Shown here: in pieces, positions 5,754 to 12,375 of the stretch
How positions within the stretch are numbered: the first letter of the stretch is position 1
Layout of the letters: the number at the start of each line of letters is the position of its first letter
From: Reyranella sp.
GTDB taxonomy: Bacteria > Pseudomonadota > Alphaproteobacteria > Reyranellales > Reyranellaceae
DNA: 12,675 bases
Reading direction: 5' to 3'
Assembly: GCA_016780605.1 (NCBI GenBank)
Contig: JADHLS010000061.1
Span: forward strand, 1-12,675
Notes under the pieces: model-generated
What the model was told of the DNA's origin: nothing
The model's database searches: none
What the model saw: the letters and a program-made list of their open reading frames with translations, nothing else
Translations under genes and position numbers: made by a program

Positions 5754-7036
5754 CGCGCTCCAAAAGCCCTCTTCAGCTCCGGCACCAGGTCGGTGCGCTC
5801 CCAGGAGAAGCCGCCGTCTTTTTCAGGCTTGCGACCGAAATGGCCGTAAGCCGCCGTGCGCTTGTAGATCGGCTTGTTGAGCTGCAGCGAGCGGCGGATG
5901 TTGGTCGGCCGCAGCGGGAAGATGTCGGACAACAGCTTCTCGAGCTTGCGCTCGTCGACCTTGCCGGTGCCCTGGGTATCGACATAGAGCGACATCGGGT
6001 CGGCGACGCCGATGGCATAGGCCACCTGGATCAGGCAGCGATCGGCGAGCCCCGCCGCCACCACGTTCTTGGCGAGGTAGCGCGCGGCATAGGCGGCCGA
6101 ACGGTCGACCTTGGTCGGGTCCTTGCCCGAGAAGGCGCCGCCGCCGTGCGGGGCAAAGCCGCCGTAGGTGTCGACGATGATCTTGCGGCCGGTCAGGCCG
6201 CAATCGCCGTCGGGGCCGCCGACGACGAAGTTGCCGGTCGGGTTCACGAAGAAGTCGGACGCCTTCTTGGGCATCCAGCCCTTGGGCAGCGACTTCGCCA
6301 CGTGTCCGGCGATCATCTCCTTGATCATGCCGGAGTTGTATTTCTTGCCCTTCGACGTGGCCTCGCGATGCTGGGTGGAGACCACGACCTTGGTGGCGCC
6401 GACGGCCTTGCCGTCAACGTAGCGCACCGTGACCTGGCTCTTGGCGTCGGGCTGCAGATCGGGCAGCTCGCCCGAACGGCGCGCCTTGCTCAGCACCTCG
6501 AGGATCTTGTGCGAGAAATAGATCGGGGCCGGCATGAACGAGCCCTTCTCGTATTCCTCGCTGTCGCGGCAGGCGAAGCCGAACATCAGGCCCTGGTCGC
6601 CCGCGCCTTCCTGCTCGCCGAGATTGCCGCCCTTCTTCTTGGCGTCGACGCCCATGGCGATGTCGGGCGACTGGCCGTGCAGCAGCACCTCGATGTCGGC
6701 GCCGTGGAAGCTGAAGCCGTCCTGGTCGTAGCCGATGTCACGCACGACATCGCGGGCGATCTCGGTCAGGGCCTCGCGGTTGACGATGGTGTGCTTGCCG
6801 TATTTGTGCATGTACGGCGCTGAGGCGCGGCCTTCGCCAGCGATGACGATCTTGTTGGTGGTGGCCAGCGTCTCGCAGCCCAGGCGCGTATTGGCGTGGC
6901 TGTCGTCGGCATGGCCGAGCTTGACGTCGTTGGCGATGAATGCGTCGAGGATGGCGTCCGAGATCTGGTCGCAGACCTTGTCCGGATGGCCCTCGGAAAC
7001 CGATTCGCTGGTGAAGAGATAGTCCTTGATGGCCAA
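5750..7036 (-). CDS. metK: S-adenosylmethionine synthetase (methionine adenosyltransferase)
   Basis: Makes SAM from methionine and ATP in the cytoplasm. Family signatures are complete: [13 protein letters not shown] (8-20, with the ATP-binding His17), GAGDQG (144-149), [15 protein letters not shown] (279-293) and [19 protein letters not shown] (298-316). The frame stays open to 7156, but the best start is TTG at 7036: it follows GGGAGGG by 5 nt and gives [12 protein letters not shown], the usual MetK N-terminus. An ATG further up (7057) would add seven unconserved residues and precede the SD. Length is 428 aa from TTG, longer than the 384 aa of E. coli MetK because of small insertions (around 40-50, 130-142, 400-410). 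It follows the XRE regulator after 206 bp. The stop codon lies in a palindrome. Confidence 0.96.
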   Translation of the reverse strand: MAIKDYLFTSESVSEGHPDKVCDQISDAILDAFIANDVKLGHADDSHANTRLGCETLATTNKIVIAGEGRASAPYMHKYGKHTIVNREALTEIARDVVRDIGYDQDGFSFHGADIEVLLHGQSPDIAMGVDAKKKGGNLGEQEGAGDQGLMFGFACRDSEEYEKGSFMPAPIYFSHKILEVLSKARRSGELPDLQPDAKSQVTVRYVDGKAVGATKVVVSTQHREATSKGKKYNSGMIKEMIAGHVAKSLPKGWMPKKASDFFVNPTGNFVVGGPDGDCGLTGRKIIVDTYGGFAPHGGGAFSGKDPTKVDRSAAYAARYLAKNVVAAGLADRCLIQVAYAIGVADPMSLYVDTQGTGKVDERKLEKLLSDIFPLRPTNIRRSLQLNKPIYKRTAAYGHFGRKPEKDGGFSWERTDLVPELKRAFGAR

Positions 7037-7242
7037 AACAGCCCTCCCACAGGTCATATGGACTCCGGGCAGGGCGGAAGAGCCGCCAACGTCCGGCTTA
7101 GCCTTTATTGTCGCGGTGGCAAGTCGTCCAAATCCGTCCGCGGCGGCGCCGCCCATCGGGCCGCGCCGGCTAAAAACTCCAGATGACGACGGAAATCAAG
7201 GGGTCCCGTCAGTTTGCCTCAGGGGCCCCTTTGTGACCCCGA
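7037..7242 (-). promoter_or_regulatory. metK leader and promoter region
   Basis: 206 bp between the regulator stop and metK. Near the regulator end, GGGGTC/GACCCC (7235-7240 with 7200-7205) encloses the palindrome AGGGGCCCCT (7221-7230), a possible terminator. Downstream, TTGGAC (7131-7126), 16 nt and AATAAA (7109-7104) can be read as a promoter. The same stretch (7142-7098) instead resembles part of a SAM-II riboswitch: CGCGG...GATTTGG...CTTGCCA...CCGCG...AATAAAGGCTAA. The two readings exclude each other. GCCCT (7075-7071) can pair with AGGGC (7045-7041), which overlaps the metK Shine-Dalgarno GGGAGGG. Confidence 0.4.
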
Positions 7243-7701
7243 TTACGAGCGGCTCTTGCGACCGCCCAGGACCTCGGCGTGGCTCGCCGCGCCGACGGCC
7301 TTCACCATCTCGAAGATGCGCTTGCGCACGCGGCCTTCGCGGATCTTGTAGTAGGCGCGTACCAGTTCGAGCGTCTCGCGCTTGATCAGCGGATCCTTCT
7401 CCTGCTCGAAGGGCGTGCCGGCCTCACCGAAGCCCTTGCGGCCGCGGCCCGACATCGGCCGTCCCGACAGCGCGTTCGACGGCATCTCGTCGAAAAAGTA
7501 CGACACCGGCACATCGAGAACCTTGGCGAACTCGTAGAGCCGGCTCGAGCCGATGCGGTTCGAGCCGCGCTCGTACTTCTGAATTTGCTGGAAGGTGAGC
7601 CCGACGGCCGTTCCCAGCTTCTCCTGGCTCATGCCGAGGAGCGTGCGGCGCTGACGCATGCGCGCGCCGACATGAACATCTACAGGGTGTGATCTTGCCA
7701 T
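7243..7701 (-). CDS. XRE-family transcriptional regulator (PraR/PhrR-like)
   Basis: 152 aa, cytoplasmic. Residues about 9-70 are a Cro/CI-type HTH: VGARMRQRRTLLGMSQEKLG, then VGLTFQQIQKYERGSNRIGSSRLYEFAKVLDVPVSYFF, the standard XRE pattern with recognition helix TFQQIQKYE. A Gly/Arg-rich linker (about 74-95) precedes a helical tail with LVRAYYKIREGRVRKRIFEMVKAV. Between lnt and metK, alphaproteobacteria commonly carry an XRE gene, known as praR or phrR in rhizobia, where it affects symbiosis, quorum sensing or acid response; orthology here is inferred from position and architecture. The ATG follows GAGAGGAAAAAGGA. The 196 bp upstream contain one copy of the shared 19-bp motif and several more TGCA words, suggesting autoregulation. 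Confidence 0.92.
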   Translation of the reverse strand: MARSHPVDVHVGARMRQRRTLLGMSQEKLGTAVGLTFQQIQKYERGSNRIGSSRLYEFAKVLDVPVSYFFDEMPSNALSGRPMSGRGRKGFGEAGTPFEQEKDPLIKRETLELVRAYYKIREGRVRKRIFEMVKAVGAASHAEVLGGRKSRS

Positions 7702-7799
7702 GGGTCCTTTTTCCTCTCGCTCTGTCTCTCACCTACACCGAGGTTGTGCAAATAAAGTGGCGAACACCTTGGGAGTGCGGCCCACCGGCAAATCCCAAA

Positions 7800-7818
7800 C
7801 CTGCAAAAATGCATATCT
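7800..7818. promoter_or_regulatory. 19-bp shared motif, copy C (upstream of the XRE regulator)
   Basis: CCTGCAAAAATGCATATCT, one difference from copy A. It lies 98 bp upstream of the regulator start in the lnt-regulator gap. TTGCAT (7866-7861 region, minus strand), 16 nt, TAATGT could be a promoter just upstream, which would put this site in the early transcribed region, where a bound repressor could block elongation. Confidence 0.5.
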
Positions 7819-7861
7819 ACACGTCAAGGCTGCATATGACATTACCCCCTCGCCCGGATAA

Positions 7862-7884
7862 TGCAAGCTGATCCTCGTCTTGCA
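7862..7884. promoter_or_regulatory. Inverted TGCAAG/CTTGCA pair
   Basis: TGCAAG (7862-7867) and CTTGCA (7879-7884) are perfect 6-bp inverted repeats with 11 nt between them. CTTGCA is the left half of the 19-bp motif. Together with 7831-7838 (TGCATATG) and 7800-7818 this makes a cluster of TGCA words upstream of the regulator gene. Confidence 0.3.
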
Positions 7885-7897
7885 GATCGTGAGCGAT

Positions 7898-9403
7898 TCA
7901 TGGGGCTTGCCGGCCGTTCCATAATCGCGCGCCAAGCAAGCCCAATGCAAGAATTGCAACCGTAACCAGCAATGTCCAATCGCCCCAACGGCTGTACGGC
8001 GTGGGCGCTCGCGCCGCAGGGAGCCGATGATCGATGATGCCTTCCTGTTGCATATCGAGCGAGGCCAAAACGCGACCATAAGCGTCGATCACGGCGGATA
8101 CGCCGGTGTTAGCCGCGCGCATCATGGGTAGGCCTTCCTCAATGGTACGCAACCGTGCACTTGTGAGATGCTGGTAAGGCCCACTGCTCAACCCGAACCA
8201 TCCGTCGTTGGTAACATTGAGCAGCCATTGCGGCCGCGGACCCGGTCCGGTGACCGCGCCGGGGAAGATCACCTCATAACAGATGATCGGCGAGAACGAC
8301 GGCAGGCCGTTGGTCGGCTCCAGGGTGACGCGGGCCTCACCCTCCTCGAACGAGCCACGGCCGATAAGGCCCGATACTGGCGCCAGCTGCTTATGGAAAG
8401 GGACGTATTCCCCAAGCGGCACGAGATGGACCTTGTCGTAGTGCGCAACGACGGCACCGGTACGGTCGATCACAAGCAGGGAGTTCCACACACCGTCCTC
8501 GGCGCGCAACGTGCCGCGGGCGGCGCCGGCCAACAGCAGCCCCTGCGGCGGCACCGCCTGGGCCATGGCCGCCAGCGCGGGTGAGCCCGGCTCGATGACC
8601 GCGGGCAGCGCCGTCTCCGGCCAGACCACGGCGGCCAGCCGGTCGAAACCGGCGACGCGGCTCATTTCCACGAGCTTGGTGAGTTGGCTCACGCGAGTTT
8701 CAGGGCGCCACTTCTCGGACTGCGGCACGTTGGGTTGCACGATGCGGATCCACACGCCGCCTTCGTCCACCGGAGGCACCGCCATGACGCCGGCGTACCC
8801 TCCGGCACCGACGACGATCAGCGCCGCAACCGATGCGCGCCATCCGGCCGCCGGCGCAGCGAGGATCAGAAACGTCACCATGCCAAGGCCATAGACGCCG
8901 AACAGTGCCGCGCCTTGTAGCAAAGGAGTGGCAAAGGCCCACACGTGACCGAGCGGATTCCAGGGATAACCAGTGAAGAGGTGGCCGCGCAGCCATTCCC
9001 CTGCCGTCCAGGCGATCGCGAGCACAACCAATCGGCTGTAGCGGCCGCCAAGGCTCGGCCAGCGATCGATCACACGGCGTGAGACCCACGCCGCGAGTCC
9101 GGGGAAGAATCCCAGCACGGCGGACAGACCCGCGATGATCGGCGGCCCCAGCAGGGCGAAGTCGGCGGGCGGCACGTAGAAGGCTTCGAGGATCCAGTAG
9201 GAGCCGACGGCGAAATGGCCGATACCCCACACGAAGCCGCGCCAGAACGCGCCGAGCGGCGTCGGTGCCGTTTGCCACAGCCAGACATAGGCCACGATTC
9301 CCACGACCGCGAGCGGCAGCCAGTAGAGCGGTGGCATGGCGAGCGCCGCCAAAGCGCCGCTCACGAGGGCGATGCCCAAGGCACGCCAACCCCGGATATT
9401 CAT
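7898..9403 (-). CDS. lnt: Apolipoprotein N-acyltransferase
   Basis: 501 aa. Transfers an acyl chain from phospholipid to the N-terminal Cys of apolipoproteins, the last step of lipoprotein maturation in the inner membrane. Residues about 8-210 are hydrophobic with several membrane segments; 218-460 are the periplasmic nitrilase-like domain; 475-493 is a final membrane helix. The catalytic triad is visible: Glu263 in WPETALP, Lys324 in YDKVHLVPLGEYVPF, Cys375 in IICYEVIFP. LLNVTNDGWFG and QHLTSARLRTIEEGLPMMRAANTG are further family marks. I chose the ATG at 9403 (MNIRGWRAL), 16 bp after the corC stop; the frame stays open to 9490, but that extension is Arg/Pro-rich and overlaps corC. The ribosome-binding site is weak, fitting coupling to corC. 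Confidence 0.95.
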   Translation of the reverse strand: MNIRGWRALGIALVSGALAALAMPPLYWLPLAVVGIVAYVWLWQTAPTPLGAFWRGFVWGIGHFAVGSYWILEAFYVPPADFALLGPPIIAGLSAVLGFFPGLAAWVSRRVIDRWPSLGGRYSRLVVLAIAWTAGEWLRGHLFTGYPWNPLGHVWAFATPLLQGAALFGVYGLGMVTFLILAAPAAGWRASVAALIVVGAGGYAGVMAVPPVDEGGVWIRIVQPNVPQSEKWRPETRVSQLTKLVEMSRVAGFDRLAAVVWPETALPAVIEPGSPALAAMAQAVPPQGLLLAGAARGTLRAEDGVWNSLLVIDRTGAVVAHYDKVHLVPLGEYVPFHKQLAPVSGLIGRGSFEEGEARVTLEPTNGLPSFSPIICYEVIFPGAVTGPGPRPQWLLNVTNDGWFGLSSGPYQHLTSARLRTIEEGLPMMRAANTGVSAVIDAYGRVLASLDMQQEGIIDHRLPAARAPTPYSRWGDWTLLVTVAILALGLLGARLWNGRQAP

Positions 9404-9419
9404 CACAGCGCTGCGTTGG

Positions 9420-10376
9420 TCAGGAGGGGTCGGGCGGCGCGCCCGTCGGCGGCCGCACGCGCAGGCGCCGGATGCGCCGCGGATCGACATCGAGGACCTC
9501 GAACTCCACGCCCGACGGATGACGGACGACCTCGCCGCGCTCGGGAATGCGGCCGAGCAGGGAGAAGATCAGGCCGCCCACGGTGTCGATCTCGCGACGC
9601 TCGTCCTCCGACAGCACGTTGCCGATCTCCTGTTCGAGCAGTTCGACCGGCGTACGGCCGTTGACGTCGATAGTGCCGTCGACGCGACGGGCGACCGTCG
9701 GCGTCTGGGCGACGTCGTGCTCGTCCTCGATCTCGCCCACGATCTCTTCGACCAGGTCTTCGATGGTGAGGAGGCCATCGGTGCCGCCGAACTCATCGAC
9801 CACCAACGCCATGTGAGTACGCGAGCGCCGCATGTCGAGCAGCATGTCGAGTACGGGCAGCGTCGGCGCCACGAACACAACACGGCGCAATATGTCACGC
9901 AGGTTGAACTTCTTGGCGGTGCCCCAGTAGGCCAGCACGTCCTTGATGTGGATCATGCCGATGACATCGTCGAGCGATTCGCGATAGATCGGATAACGCG
10001 AATGGGCCTCGGACTGTATCAGGCGCACGACCTCATCGAGCGGCGTGTCGGCGGCCATGGCGACGATGTCGACGCGCGGCACCATGACGTCGGCCACCGT
10101 CTTGTCGCGCAGCTTCAGGATGTTGGCGAGCAGAACACGCTGGTCCTCGCTGATAGGCGAGTCGCTCTCGGGCGTTTCCTCGATCAGCTCCTCGAGCGCC
10201 TCGCGCACCGCCTCATTCTTCTCGCGCCGCCGCAGGCGCCGCAGGATGGCGCGCAGCAGACCGCCACTCGAAGGGATTTCAGAAGCGGGCGCCGGGCTTG
10301 GGGGTGCGGAAGGCTCGCTTGCCGAGGCCGGGCCCGTGGCGCCCGGCTGCGTACTGTGCGCTGTGGAGTCCGGCAT
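9420..10376 (-). CDS. corC: CorC/TlyC-type CBS-domain protein (hemolysin family)
   Basis: 318 aa. Residues 1-36 are Pro/Ser/Ala-rich and probably disordered. Then come a basic helix (LLRAILRRLRRRE) and the conserved ISEDQRVLLANILKLRDKTVADVMVPR lead-in. Two CBS domains follow (about 98-155 with SRYPIYRESLDDVIGMIHIKDVL, and 162-217 with MALVVDEFGGTDGLLTIEDLVEEIVGEIEDEHD), then a CorC/HlyC transporter-associated domain (about 228-308, VNGRTPVELLEQEIG...TVGGLIFSLLGRIPERGEV). CBS pairs bind adenine nucleotides; the family is linked to magnesium/cobalt efflux and, in some members, called hemolysin C. No membrane domain is present, as in CorC/YbeX proteins. It is followed by lnt, as in many proteobacteria, but its usual upstream neighbour ybeY is displaced by about 2 kb. 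Confidence 0.93.
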   Translation of the reverse strand: MPDSTAHSTQPGATGPASASEPSAPPSPAPASEIPSSGGLLRAILRRLRRREKNEAVREALEELIEETPESDSPISEDQRVLLANILKLRDKTVADVMVPRVDIVAMAADTPLDEVVRLIQSEAHSRYPIYRESLDDVIGMIHIKDVLAYWGTAKKFNLRDILRRVVFVAPTLPVLDMLLDMRRSRTHMALVVDEFGGTDGLLTIEDLVEEIVGEIEDEHDVAQTPTVARRVDGTIDVNGRTPVELLEQEIGNVLSEDERREIDTVGGLIFSLLGRIPERGEVVRHPSGVEFEVLDVDPRRIRRLRVRPPTGAPPDPS

Positions 10377-10383
10377 GGTCGTT

Positions 10384-10411
10384 AAGATAGGCTATCGCCC
10401 CGGCGTTGCAA
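10384..10411 (-). promoter_or_regulatory. Candidate corC promoter, possibly leaderless
   Basis: Minus strand TTGCAA (10411-10406), 16 nt, TATCTT (10389-10384), seven bases before the corC ATG at 10376. Initiation 6-7 bases past the -10 would start the transcript at or next to the ATG, and no Shine-Dalgarno is visible there. GATAGGCTATC (10386-10396), a 5-bp-arm palindrome, overlaps the -10. Confidence 0.35.
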
Positions 10412-10426
10412 TGATGGATGTTCCTT

Positions 10427-11257
10427 ATGCGTTCCTGCAAACTTCCTTCCGGTGCCGCCATGCCGGTTCTCGGCCTCGGAACCTGGCGCATGGGCGAAAG
10501 CGGCCGGCGGCGCGGCGATGAACTCGATGCCCTGAAGTATGGGCTCGATATCGGCTATCCCATGATCGACACCGCCGAGATGTACGGCGAGGGCGTCGCC
10601 GAGGAGATCGTCGGCGAGGCGATCAAGGGGCGCGCGAAGCGGCCCCATATCGTGAGCAAGGTTTATCCCCACAATGCAACGCGCGCCGGCACGGTCGCCG
10701 CCTGCGAGCGCAGCCTGAAGAGGCTGGGCATCGAGCGCATCGACCTTTACCTGCTGCACTGGCGCGGCGGTGCGCGATTGCAGGAAACCTTCGAGGCGTT
10801 CCACCGCCTGCGCGAGCAAGGAAAGATCGGCGACTTCGGCGTCAGCAACTTCGACCGCGGCGACATGGAAGAGGCCGCCCATCTCGACAAGGGACTGACC
10901 GGTTCCAACCAGGTGTTGTATTGCCTGTCGCGCCGCGGCCCGGAGTTCGACCTGCTACCGCTGATGCGCAAGAAGTCGATCCCTCTCATGGCCTATTCAC
11001 CGCTCGATCAGGGCCGCTTGTTGACCAAGCCTGCCTTGAAGAAGCTCGCGGGCGACGCCGGCTGCACGCCAGCGCAATTGGCGCTTGCCTGGGTGATGGC
11101 CCAGCCCGGCGTCGTCACCATTCCGAAGTCGTCCACCCGCGAGCGCGTGCAGGAGAACTTCGGTGCCCTCGACGTGAAGCTCACACCCGAGATCGCCGCC
11201 GAGCTCGACCGCGCCTTCCCGCCGCCCAAAGGCAAGCAATCGCTGGAGATGCTCTAG
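10427..11257 (+). CDS. Aldo/keto reductase, YeaE-like
   Basis: 276 aa, cytoplasmic NADPH-dependent reductase of the AKR superfamily. The catalytic tetrad is in place: Asp48 and Tyr53 in IDTAEMYG, Lys78 in VSKVYP, His111 in LYLLHW. MPVLGLGTWRMGE near the start, SNQVLYCLSRRGPEFDLLP, the NADPH-binding IPKSSTRERVQEN and the C-terminal AFPPPKGKQSLEML resemble E. coli YeaE, a methylglyoxal reductase; actual substrates are not deducible. ATG at 10427 gives MRSCKLPSG and has GGA 8 nt upstream; an in-frame ATG at 10418 would add three residues and lacks an SD. It is divergent from corC across 50 bp and convergent with the dehydrogenase at 11425, with a nested palindrome between. Confidence 0.92.
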   Translation: MRSCKLPSGAAMPVLGLGTWRMGESGRRRGDELDALKYGLDIGYPMIDTAEMYGEGVAEEIVGEAIKGRAKRPHIVSKVYPHNATRAGTVAACERSLKRLGIERIDLYLLHWRGGARLQETFEAFHRLREQGKIGDFGVSNFDRGDMEEAAHLDKGLTGSNQVLYCLSRRGPEFDLLPLMRKKSIPLMAYSPLDQGRLLTKPALKKLAGDAGCTPAQLALAWVMAQPGVVTIPKSSTRERVQENFGALDVKLTPEIAAELDRAFPPPKGKQSLEML

Positions 11258-11424
11258 TTGGAGCGGGGACCTCCAGGTCCGCTCATGAATCATTCTCCTC
11301 TCCCTCCGCTAGGGGGAGAGGCTGGGTGAGGGGGTTACATTCGTCGACTCCCCCTCACCTAACCTCTCCCCCTAGCGGGGGAGAGGAACATGAGTATGAG
11401 CGGACCTGGAGGTCCGCGCTCCAA
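11258..11424. repeat. Palindromic repeat family 1, copy 2, interrupted by a second palindromic element
   Basis: Arms 11258-11286 and 11396-11424 are 29-bp reverse complements with a single mismatch (position 11266). The right arm contains GAGCGGACCTGGAGGTCCGC, matching copy 1 at 3436-3460 except for paired changes. The element starts on the base after the aldo/keto reductase TAG and ends on the base before the dehydrogenase stop, so the whole gap is repeat. A 29-bp inverted terminus around 109 bp recalls a MITE, but no target duplication is seen at the outer edges. It probably ends transcription from both sides. Confidence 0.85.
11293..11388. repeat. Palindromic repeat family 2 (REP/BIME-like), nested in family 1
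   Basis: Two inverted arms of about 40 bp: 11293-11334 and 11350-11388, nearly reverse-complementary. Each arm carries its own palindrome, CCTCTCCC...GGGGGAGAGG, followed or preceded by TGAGGGGG or CCCCCTCA. This CCTCTCCC/GGGTGAGGGG style is familiar as a dispersed extragenic repeat in many alphaproteobacterial genomes. Only this copy occurs in the window. Confidence 0.8.
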
Positions 11425-12360
11425 TCACGCGTTGCTCTTGTCGCGCAGGATGGCGGCGATGTCGGCGGGGTCGCACTTGATCGTGAGGCCCGAGCGCTCC
11501 TTTTGCAGGATCATCGACGAACGCGAATCGCGGCCTTCCCAGCCGCGCGCCAGCGCTTCCGTCATTTCCTCCAGCGTCAGGTTAGCGAGCCGCATCGGCA
11601 CGCCGTGCTCCTTGCCGACCTGAGTCGCCAGCGACACATCCTTGTGCGCGAGCTTCAGCGCAAAGCGCGGCGGGTCGTAGATGTCGGGCAGGAAGTGATC
11701 GGCGAGACCATCGAAGGTGCGGCGCCGGCCGGTGACGCCGTTACGCACCGCCTTCCACAGGGTCAGCGGATCGACGCCGGCCTTCACGCCCATGGTGAAG
11801 GCCTCGGCGAGCGCCGTCTGGATCATGTAGCCGCTGAGGTTGTGCACCAGCTTGGCGACCGAGGCCGAGCCGATCGGCCCGATATAGGCGACCTGGTCGC
11901 CCGCCGCATCGAGCACGGTGCGATAGCGCTGGAAGACCTGCTCATCGCCGCCGACCCAGATCGCCATCTTGCCGGAATGGGCGCCCGCCGGACCGCCGCT
12001 GACAGGGCTGTCGAGCAGCACCGCGCCGCGCTCCTTGAACAACGGCTCGAGGCCGCGGATGACGGTCGGCGAATTGGTCGTGAGATCGAACAGCGGCTGG
12101 CCGCGCTTCATGCCGGCGAGCAAGCCCTTGTCGCCCTTCACGACGGCCTCGAACTCCTTCGGGCCGGGCAGCGAGGTGAAAACGACCTCCGTGGCCTCGG
12201 CGACGGCTTTGGGCGTATCTGCCCATTCGGCGCCGGCGGCGCAGATCTTCTCGGCCGCCTCACGCCGGGCATCATGCACCACCATGTCGTGGCCGGCCTT
12301 GCGCATGTTGGCCGAGATGCCCGAGCCCATTGTCCCTAAGCCGATGAATCCCACCCGCAT
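11425..12360 (-). CDS. NAD(P)-dependent beta-hydroxyacid dehydrogenase (3-hydroxyisobutyrate dehydrogenase/GarR family)
   Basis: 311 aa, cytoplasmic. The N-terminal Rossmann domain begins MRVGFIGLGTMGSGIS with the dinucleotide-binding GxGxxG motif and VVHDARR after beta-2. DSPVSGGPAGAHSGKM (117-132) is the substrate-binding signature, and Lys170 in GSASVAKLVHNL is the catalytic lysine. The rest is the helical C-terminal domain with KDVSLATQVGKEHGVPM, typical of the family. Members oxidise 3-hydroxyisobutyrate or related acids, or reduce tartronate semialdehyde; the sequence does not decide which. His173 stands where many members have Asn (KxxNN). Its ATG follows the ybeY stop by 15 bp, with AAGGAAGGG as a strong ribosome-binding site, so it is probably co-transcribed with ybeY. 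The gene ends directly against the nested palindrome. Confidence 0.92.
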   Translation of the reverse strand: MRVGFIGLGTMGSGISANMRKAGHDMVVHDARREAAEKICAAGAEWADTPKAVAEATEVVFTSLPGPKEFEAVVKGDKGLLAGMKRGQPLFDLTTNSPTVIRGLEPLFKERGAVLLDSPVSGGPAGAHSGKMAIWVGGDEQVFQRYRTVLDAAGDQVAYIGPIGSASVAKLVHNLSGYMIQTALAEAFTMGVKAGVDPLTLWKAVRNGVTGRRRTFDGLADHFLPDIYDPPRFALKLAHKDVSLATQVGKEHGVPMRLANLTLEEMTEALARGWEGRDSRSSMILQKERSGLTIKCDPADIAAILRDKSNA

Positions 12361-12375
12361 GTCGTTTCCCTTCCT

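Noticed and set aside
10423..10445. Fourth, degenerate copy of the 19-bp motif (TTATGCGTTCCTGCAAACTT)
   Set aside because: It keeps TATGC and TGCAA but differs at about six positions and lies in the first codons of the aldo/keto reductase, whose residues there are explained by coding (MRSCKLPSG).
11258..11424. CRISPR array or insertion sequence remnant
   Set aside because: There are no regularly spaced direct repeats and no transposase fragment; the structure is two nested inverted repeats.
10921..12339. Long plus-strand frame across the palindrome and opposite the dehydrogenase gene
   Set aside because: It crosses a stop-to-stop repeat element and overlaps two well-supported genes; no domain is seen.
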